A stretch of DNA of 10,414 nucleotides, from the NCBI GenBank assembly GCA_964621645.1, contig CAZUMH010000107.1:1-10414 (forward strand), given 5' to 3'. Numbering within the stretch: the stretch's first letter is position 1; each line of letters begins with the position of its first letter. The notes under the pieces are model-generated. The model had not been told where the DNA came from. It saw only the letters and a list, made by a program, of their open reading frames with translations, and searched no databases. Below, in pieces: positions 5,653 to 10,414 of the stretch. The position numbers and the translations under genes are program-made. The DNA is from CAZUMH01 sp964621645 (GTDB taxonomy: Bacteria > Zhuqueibacterota > QNDG01 > JAGLOF01).

Positions 5653-6195
5653 GTGATTGGTTCGAAGGTTATTCAAAATATCGACAATAATGAGATTGAC
5701 AAGCTGGAAGCAGTAATTGCCCAGTTAAACGACACAGTGAAGTGCGAAGGAGAGGCTTATCAGACGTTTTTCAGGGCAGTGATAAACAAGAGAGGTATGG
5801 ATGATAATCAAAAGGGAGGAGTTGCCGGATATCAGATAAGCAATGAAGGAAAGGTGGTGGCGGTACAGCAGTCTTCAAGACGTGTGCATACCGGGGATCG
5901 TCAGATTCTAAATCTCTTATACCTGGTTAGGGAAAGCTTCACCAGAAGGTTGAGTGAACTGAAGGAGATGCTTGACATGCTTACGGATCATTTGGATCAG
6001 GCGGGAGAGAAGGCGCCAGCCGGTTTGTGTGAATCCCTTACATATATCGAAGACTGCTTGCGATTTTTTGAAGATGATTCAAAGGGAGGTAAAAACGAAA
6101 TTCATTTGGATGATGAATTTCAGAAAGATTGGCAGGAACCGATCTTTGTAGGAACTTTAGGAATAACAAAAGGGGAGAAAAAGCATGATGCTTGA
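5653..6195 (+). CDS. Unknown 180-residue protein overlapping fliW (possible FlgN-type chaperone position)
   Basis: This is a soluble, mostly helical, acidic protein I cannot assign. GTG at 5653 follows an AGAGGA site at 5641-5646. Residues 5-48 look helical (IDKLEAVIAQLNDTV). Residues 55-80 form a short, probably beta-rich or loop section (GYQISNEGKVVAVQQ). Residues 83-140 are helical again (LVRESFTRRLSELKEMLDML). The last 40 residues are charged. It overlaps the start of fliW by 11 bases, implying translational coupling and a related role. FlgN-family export chaperones are helical, about 140-170 residues, and often lie upstream of fliW, so a divergent FlgN is one option, but the usual FlgN heptad pattern is not clear. 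Confidence 0.75.
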   Translation: MIGSKVIQNIDNNEIDKLEAVIAQLNDTVKCEGEAYQTFFRAVINKRGMDDNQKGGVAGYQISNEGKVVAVQQSSRRVHTGDRQILNLLYLVRESFTRRLSELKEMLDMLTDHLDQAGEKAPAGLCESLTYIEDCLRFFEDDSKGGKNEIHLDDEFQKDWQEPIFVGTLGITKGEKKHDA

Positions 6196-6595
6196 AACTG
6201 TTGTGGGGAACGTTGAGTTTGAGGAAGATGATCTATATATCTTCCCAGAAGGATTGCCAGGATTCGAAATGTGCAAGCGATTCCTGCTGTGGGAAAATCC
6301 GGAATATCTACCTGTTTCCTGGATTATCTCCGCTGAGGATAAGGACATTCTCTTTCCTCTTATACCGGCCTCAACCATCCTGAAGGATTATAATCCAAGA
6401 AATTCACACGGGAATTCTGCTGAGCGTGTCATGATAATGCTCAGCCTGAGTCAAAGAGCAGAAGAGGTCACCGCCGACCTGAGGGCCCCGTTTTTACTTA
6501 ATTCCGAAACGAAAGAAGGCCGTCAGACAATATTAACGGATTCCAAGTATTCCGCGCGACACTTGGTAAAAAATGAGTCTTATCCTAATGAATAA
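6185..6595 (+). CDS. fliW: Flagellar assembly factor FliW
   Basis: FliW is a cytoplasmic antagonist of CsrA; in species studied it also binds flagellin, so translation of flagellin follows export. The 136-residue protein shows the family landmarks: FPEGLPGFE at 20-28, WIISAEDKDILFPLI at 46-60, a TADLRAPFLLN segment at 96-106, and EGRQTIL followed by DSKYSARH at 111-126. ATG at 6185 has GGGGAG at 6172-6177. It overlaps the preceding gene by 11 bases and ends 17 bases before the csrA start at 6613. The fliW-csrA pairing is the standard arrangement for the FliW-CsrA switch. No flagellin gene is in this window. Confidence 0.95.
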   Translation: MMLETVVGNVEFEEDDLYIFPEGLPGFEMCKRFLLWENPEYLPVSWIISAEDKDILFPLIPASTILKDYNPRNSHGNSAERVMIMLSLSQRAEEVTADLRAPFLLNSETKEGRQTILTDSKYSARHLVKNESYPNE

Positions 6596-6597
6596 AC

Positions 6598-6603
6598 AGG
6601 AGG
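6598..6603 (+). promoter_or_regulatory. csrA: Ribosome binding site deciding the csrA start
   Basis: AGGAGG is a full Shine-Dalgarno. Two ATGs follow in frame at 6607 and 6613. Spacing of three bases rules against the first and nine bases supports the second. The site sits in ACAGGAGGT, which contains a GGA core in an ACA-GGA context, so CsrA could bind here and repress its own translation, as known for E. coli csrA. Confidence 0.7.
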
Positions 6604-6612
6604 TTAATGAAA

Positions 6613-6858
6613 ATGCTGGTATTAACGAGGAAATTAGGCGAGAGCATACAGATCGGCGAAAATATTCGCTGTACTATATTGTCGGTGCAGGGCCGGAGCA
6701 TCAAAGTGGGTATATCGGCTCCCAAAGAGATTTCGGTATATCGCAGTGAAGTATACGATGAAGTAGTCGAGGAAAACCGCAGGGCCGTTGAGGCGGTAAA
6801 CAGGGAGAATCTGAAGGTTTTAGCGGATCTGGGTTTCAAAAAGATTACATATGAATAA
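6613..6858 (+). CDS. csrA: Carbon storage regulator / translational regulator CsrA
   Basis: RNA-binding dimer that recognises GGA motifs in mRNA leaders and blocks or stabilises them. Starting at ATG 6613 gives 81 residues beginning with the canonical MLVLTRK, and the key RNA-contacting residues Leu4, Arg6 and Arg44 (VYR at 42-44) fall on their standard positions. This also supports that start over ATG 6607. The beta-strand core runs to about 47, followed by a helix and a C-terminal tail longer than the 61-residue E. coli protein. Extended tails are typical of CsrA proteins controlled by FliW, which binds that end. It lies directly after fliW and is presumably made from the sigma54 transcript. 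Autoregulation is possible through GGA sites in the leader and in its ribosome site. Confidence 0.96.
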   Translation: MLVLTRKLGESIQIGENIRCTILSVQGRSIKVGISAPKEISVYRSEVYDEVVEENRRAVEAVNRENLKVLADLGFKKITYE

Positions 6859-6944
6859 AGAAAGAGGGAAAAATGTCTGGTCAGGAATTCGGTGTTGAAA
6901 AAACATGATGAAGTAGAGAAAAGAGAAGGATAAAGGTGACGACA

Positions 6945-7343
6945 ATGAAGAAAGTACTAATTGTTGATGATGAGCAGATCGTTCTTAACGTGCTTGAAAG
7001 GATTCTGATGAAACTCGGCTATAAAACAGAGGCGAGGGGAAGCGGTGAAGAGGCGCTGGCAGCATTCCAGGAGCAGGTGTTTGATCTCGTCCTTTTGGAT
7101 GTGCTTATGCCGGGTATGGACGGATTGGAATTGGCCAAAAGGATGAGGAAGAGCAAACCCCGGCAAAAAATTGTCATGGTAAGCGGTTTGGGAGAACGGT
7201 TGACATCATTACAGGCCCGGTTGGCTCATGTAGAAGTTGATAGTGTTTTACCAAAACCTTTCTCTATCGATAAGATCAGATCCGTGTTAGCGGAAGCATT
7301 GTCCAAGAAAAAAGAAGACTACACTCCTTGTCTGGAAAACTGA
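6945..7343 (+). CDS. Single-domain response regulator (CheY-like receiver)
   Basis: A receiver domain with no output domain, about 132 residues from ATG 6945 (MKKVLIVDDE). A GTG start at 6936 would add three residues; AAAGG at 6932-6936 favours the ATG and AGAAGGA at 6924-6930 favours the GTG. From the ATG: acidic pocket D8/D9, phospho-acceptor Asp52 (LLDVLMPGMDG), Ser80 in the Thr/Ser switch position and Lys104 in LPKPF. The set is complete, so phosphorylation is expected. The last 15 residues are a polar tail. It lies 86 bases after csrA and could take phosphate from the hybrid kinase downstream or act on the motor; CheY proper or a Spo0F-like relay protein cannot be told apart from this sequence. 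Confidence 0.93.
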   Translation: MKKVLIVDDEQIVLNVLERILMKLGYKTEARGSGEEALAAFQEQVFDLVLLDVLMPGMDGLELAKRMRKSKPRQKIVMVSGLGERLTSLQARLAHVEVDSVLPKPFSIDKIRSVLAEALSKKKEDYTPCLEN

Positions 7344-7394
7344 GATGCACGACAGTAAAAGGTCCAGTAAGACTGAAAATGAATTGAGGGAGTC

Positions 7395-7868
7395 ATGATT
7401 CGGCACTGGAAAATAAATCTTCAGATTTTTCTCTTGGCCGTGTTTCCGCTCTATGCCTTGACTCCAGGGGATCATAAAGATTCTCATGTGGTTACGATTC
7501 GAGTGGTATATAAGAATAAAATCGAGGCGGACCAGACCTCTCTGCGAATCAGAAATGATGATTTCAGGGGAAATTCAAGCGGAGTAATCGAAACGCGATT
7601 GAGCTGGATCACCGATCCGGCGGGAAAGCGCATTACTTTACACTCAGAAGGGCAAGACCAAGCGGCCTTGATTATCACTGTCAGCAATGGAAAGATTTGG
7701 AGCAATGTAGCGCCTGCCAGTGTGGATATCAGCGGTTCGACGGGAAAATCAGGAATGATGGCTCAGCAAGCGGGGGATTGCCGTCTCTTGATTCCGATCA
7801 AACCGGAGCATTCTGGTAAAATTTCAGGATTGAGGAAGCTGATATACACGATATGCGATACTGATTAA
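7395..7868 (+). CDS. Exported protein of unknown function
   Basis: I do not recognise the family. The 157-residue product begins with a typical signal peptide: positive start (MIRHWK), hydrophobic core (IFLLAVFPLYAL) and a probable cut after Ala21. The mature part alternates hydrophobic and polar residues in a way that suggests a beta-sandwich (HVVTIRVVYK, SLRIRN, ITLHSEG, AALIITVSN), with a glycine/serine-rich section near 113-120 and one cysteine near residue 128 plus one near the end (YTICDTD). ATG 7395 follows GAGGG at 7386-7390. It sits between a receiver gene and a hybrid kinase gene, an odd place for a secreted protein; it could be a surface or pilus-like component, or part of the stimulus sensed by this cluster. 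Both ideas are guesses. Confidence 0.78.
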   Translation: MIRHWKINLQIFLLAVFPLYALTPGDHKDSHVVTIRVVYKNKIEADQTSLRIRNDDFRGNSSGVIETRLSWITDPAGKRITLHSEGQDQAALIITVSNGKIWSNVAPASVDISGSTGKSGMMAQQAGDCRLLIPIKPEHSGKISGLRKLIYTICDTD

Positions 7869-7923
7869 TAGTGAGAAGACGGAACCAGAAAAAAATCGAA
7901 GTACCAGTTTACGATGAGGTATT

Positions 7924-10414
7924 ATGGATTTCGTAAAAGTCTTAATCGTGGAAGATGAGAAAATAGTGGCGATGGGAATCAAGGACTTTCTGGAATCAGT
8001 CGGTTACGAAGTTATAGGAGTTTGTTCCAGCGGAGAAGAGGCTTTGGAGTTGATCAGAGAAGTCTCGCCGGACATTTGTCTCATGGACATCTTCCTCAAC
8101 GGAGAGCTTGACGGAATTGAGACAGCCGCCAGAATACGAGCTATTAATGATATCCCGGTAATATATATTACAGCCAACGCAGATGAAATAACTCTCCAAA
8201 AAGCCAAAGAAAGCGGCCAGTTCGGTTTTCTGCTGAAACCGTTCCAGAACAGGGAACTGAGAAACGCCATTGAGATGGCTTTACAACGATCCGCACTGGA
8301 GAGAGAGGTAAAGCGGAGCCGGGGATTTCTGGAAACCATAATTGACAATATCGGTGATGGAGTCATTGTGGCCGATACCAGCGAAAGAGTAGTCTTCGTC
8401 AACAGTGTCGCCGCCGACCTGATCGGCATTAAGGAAAATAAGGCGGTGGATCGTAAGCTGTCCGAAATATGCAATTGCCGGCGGCAGAATGGGAGCAATC
8501 CCACTAAAGGTATAGTAAAACGGGTTGTTAAGAGAGGGATAGCCTCAAGCGGCAAGAAGACGATCTTTCTTGAGAGAGAGAATGGCAGTTTTATTCCTGT
8601 TCAATTCAGGGCGGCACCGGTAGTTGATGAAATGGGAAGAGTGACCTTTGTGGTGGTTACTTTTCGGGACATCTCGAATCAACTGAAAGCGGAAGAACAG
8701 ATTGATCGCCTGACTGAATACAATAAAATGATAATTAACAATATGACGGAAGGGATAGTAGTACAAGATATTAATCATCAATTTACCTATTTGAACAAGG
8801 CGGCGGAGAAACTGCTGGGGTATAGTAATAATGAACTTAGTGGAAAAAAACACACAGTCATTATCCCCACGGATCAATTGAAGTTAATTGACGCAGAGGA
8901 TAAAAAATGTAAGAAGGGGGAGACAAGCCGGTACGAAACCGAACTTCTCACCAAAGAAGGTAAAAGAATCCCGGTGCTGATCAGTGGAGCACCCCTCTAT
9001 GAAAATGGCGAGTTTACCGGCACCGTGGCCGTTTTTTCCGATATTTCCAAGCTGAATCAGGTGGAAAAGGAGATAGAAAAGCGACAGAAATATCTGGAAT
9101 CCGTGCTGACCCACGCCCCTAACGCCATAATCACGGTGAACGAACACCACGAGGTGCTGGACTGGAATAAAGGCGCTGAGCAGATGTTCGGCTATTGCCG
9201 TGATGAGGTGCTGGGCAGGTTTATCGATGATCTGGTCGCACCCGAAGATCATCGCAAAGAGGCCAGGGTGTATACCGAACAGGTACGCAGCGGTCAGAAG
9301 TTGACTCCGGTGGAGACGGTGAGGAGACACAAGGACGGAAGTAAGATCCACGTGGTTGTGGGCGCCTCTCCGATCGTGATTGACGGTAAACTGGAAGGTG
9401 GTATTGCTGTGTATACTGATATCACCAGGATGAAGCAGGCGGAAGAAGATCTTCGGAAATATGCGAAGGATCTGGAAGAAGCCAAGAAAGACCAGGAGAT
9501 GATTTCGGACAAACTGCTGGAAATGGTGGAAGAACTCAATCAGGCCAAGTGTAAGGCCGAGGAAGCGGTGCGGACCAAGAATGAATTTCTGGCAAACATG
9601 AGCCACGAGATTCGAACTCCCATGAACGGTGTTATTGGGATGACCGATCTGGTCCTGGAAACGGATCTGACAAAGCCGCAGCGGGAGTACCTTGATGCGG
9701 TGAAATCCAGCGCCGATTCGCTCCTTACAATCATAAACGATATCCTTGATTTCTCCAAAATAGAGGCCGGGCATCTGGAGTTTGAACAGATCGATTTTGC
9801 TTTGTCTGAAGTGCTTCACGAGGCGCTGCAGCCGTTCCTGATCAAAGCGGCCGATAAGGGAATAGAGCTGATAGATCATGTGCGTCCTGAGGTGCCCGAC
9901 TTTTTGGTGGGTGATCCCGGCCGTCTCAAGCAGATAATTATCAATCTGCTTTCCAACGCGGTCAAGTTCACCGAAGAGGGTGAGATTGAGCTACTGGTGA
10001 AAGAGATCAGCAGAAAGGAAGGCGAGATTGAGCTTCAATTCAGCGTCATCGACAGTGGTATCGGCGTTTCTGAGGAGAAACGTGGGTTGATCTTTGAGGC
10101 TTTCCGTCAGGCTGATGGTTCGACCACAAGAAAGTATGGGGGCACCGGTCTGGGCTTGAGCATCTGCGGCAAGCTGGTTGATATGATGAATGGCAGGATT
10201 TGGGTTGACAGTCCGGCAGAGAAAGAGAAAAAGAGTAAAGGTAGGCCGGGCAGTTCTTTTCATTTTACGGCGAGGTTTGCCCTGCAATCCCAATGCCCGG
10301 CTATTGCGGACAGTGAAGCGCTGTCGAACGTGGAGGGGCTGAAGGTTCTGGTCGTTGACGACAACAATACCAACCAGCATGTTCTTAAGGAGATGCTGGC
10401 CAGTTGGGGGATGC
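7924..10414 (+). CDS. Large hybrid sensor histidine kinase REC-PAS3-HisKA-HATPase-REC (3' end outside window)
   Basis: Cytoplasmic multi-domain kinase, open at the right edge with 830 residues visible. ATG 7924 follows GAGGT at 7916-7920. In order: N-terminal receiver at about 4-122 with D11, phospho-acceptor Asp55 (MDIFLNGELDG), Thr83 and Lys105; PAS-1 about 135-255; PAS-2 about 265-380; PAS-3 about 388-500; a coiled coil about 500-550; HisKA with His561 in SHEIRTPMNG; HATPase_c with Asn678 (LLSNAVKFT), DSGIG at 710-714 and GGTGLGLSI at about 739-747; then the start of a second receiver (LKVLVVDDNNTNQ at about 806-818). No membrane segment is seen. All visible catalytic residues are intact. 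The HisKA-HATPase-REC end is of the BarA/GacS-type, and an Hpt or further receiver may lie past the edge. The partner receiver could be the CheY-like protein two genes upstream. Confidence 0.95.
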   Translation, partial: MDFVKVLIVEDEKIVAMGIKDFLESVGYEVIGVCSSGEEALELIREVSPDICLMDIFLNGELDGIETAARIRAINDIPVIYITANADEITLQKAKESGQFGFLLKPFQNRELRNAIEMALQRSALEREVKRSRGFLETIIDNIGDGVIVADTSERVVFVNSVAADLIGIKENKAVDRKLSEICNCRRQNGSNPTKGIVKRVVKRGIASSGKKTIFLERENGSFIPVQFRAAPVVDEMGRVTFVVVTFRDISNQLKAEEQIDRLTEYNKMIINNMTEGIVVQDINHQFTYLNKAAEKLLGYSNNELSGKKHTVIIPTDQLKLIDAEDKKCKKGETSRYETELLTKEGKRIPVLISGAPLYENGEFTGTVAVFSDISKLNQVEKEIEKRQKYLESVLTHAPNAIITVNEHHEVLDWNKGAEQMFGYCRDEVLGRFIDDLVAPEDHRKEARVYTEQVRSGQKLTPVETVRRHKDGSKIHVVVGASPIVIDGKLEGGIAVYTDITRMKQAEEDLRKYAKDLEEAKKDQEMISDKLLEMVEELNQAKCKAEEAVRTKNEFLANMSHEIRTPMNGVIGMTDLVLETDLTKPQREYLDAVKSSADSLLTIINDILDFSKIEAGHLEFEQIDFALSEVLHEALQPFLIKAADKGIELIDHVRPEVPDFLVGDPGRLKQIIINLLSNAVKFTEEGEIELLVKEISRKEGEIELQFSVIDSGIGVSEEKRGLIFEAFRQADGSTTRKYGGTGLGLSICGKLVDMMNGRIWVDSPAEKEKKSKGRPGSSFHFTARFALQSQCPAIADSEALSNVEGLKVLVVDDNNTNQHVLKEMLASWGM

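Noticed and set aside
6873..6908. 11-codon frame (MSGQEFGVEKT) between csrA and the receiver gene, with a ribosome-site-like AGAGGG
   Set aside because: Too short to separate from chance; no conserved pattern visible.
7345..7398. 17-codon frame bridging the receiver gene and the exported-protein gene with an ATGA overlap
   Set aside because: Such a length is expected by chance in a 50-base gap, and there is no ribosome site of its own.
7433..7452. TTGGCC...TTCCGC sigma54-like match inside the exported-protein gene
   Set aside because: The spacing fits, but the -12 core is wrong (CCGC in place of TTGC) and the site is coding for the signal peptide.
7871..7936. 21-codon GTG frame overlapping the start of the hybrid kinase gene
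   Set aside because: No ribosome site and no domain-like pattern; probably chance.
8884..9879. 331-codon open frame on the minus strand
   Set aside because: It is the antisense shadow of the hybrid kinase, whose + frame has complete PAS and HisKA motifs across the same stretch.
1..10414. Search for CRISPR arrays, tRNA or rRNA genes, insertion sequences and attachment sites
   Set aside because: No regularly spaced repeats, cloverleaf-like segments, transposase frames or terminal inverted repeats were seen by reading.

Overview
The window looks like part of the motility and signalling chromosome of a flagellated, sigma54-using bacterium. It holds fliN, fliW and csrA, a two-component pair whose regulator is a sigma54 activator, and three sequences that match the sigma54 -24/-12 promoter consensus. 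Base composition is moderate and the intergenic DNA is AT-rich. The mix of FliW-CsrA (common outside the gammaproteobacteria), many histidine kinases and NtrC-type control suggests a deltaproteobacterial or Zixibacteria-like lineage. That placement is an impression, not something the sequence proves.

Left part (1-2630, + strand): a soluble PAS-containing histidine kinase, cut by the left edge, is followed 16 bases later by an NtrC/FlrC-type response regulator with an intact GAFTGA loop. A strong intrinsic terminator closes this unit.

Middle (2631-4926): a short AT-rich regulatory region with repeats leads to a sigma54 promoter and a single-gene fliN unit. A membrane-anchored M23 peptidase is read towards fliN from its own sigma54 promoter on the minus strand. 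Two intrinsic terminators, one per strand, sit between the convergent genes. The peptidase promoter lies back to back with a third sigma54 promoter that fires rightwards.

Right part (4927-10414, + strand): the third sigma54 promoter heads a leader of about 300 nt and a compact gene run: an unknown 102-residue protein, an unknown 180-residue protein, fliW, csrA, a CheY-like receiver, an exported protein of unknown function, and a very large REC-PAS-PAS-PAS-HisKA-HATPase-REC hybrid kinase cut by the right edge. The leader contains a hairpin with AUGGA as its loop, which is the arrangement CsrA binds, so the operon may feed back on itself.

A working model (inference): the kinase/activator pair switches on the three sigma54 units, giving the switch protein FliN, a wall-remodelling peptidase, and the FliW-CsrA post-transcriptional module with its signalling genes. 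The most interesting unknowns are the two proteins that occupy the place where flgM and flgN often sit, and the possible CsrA site in the leader.
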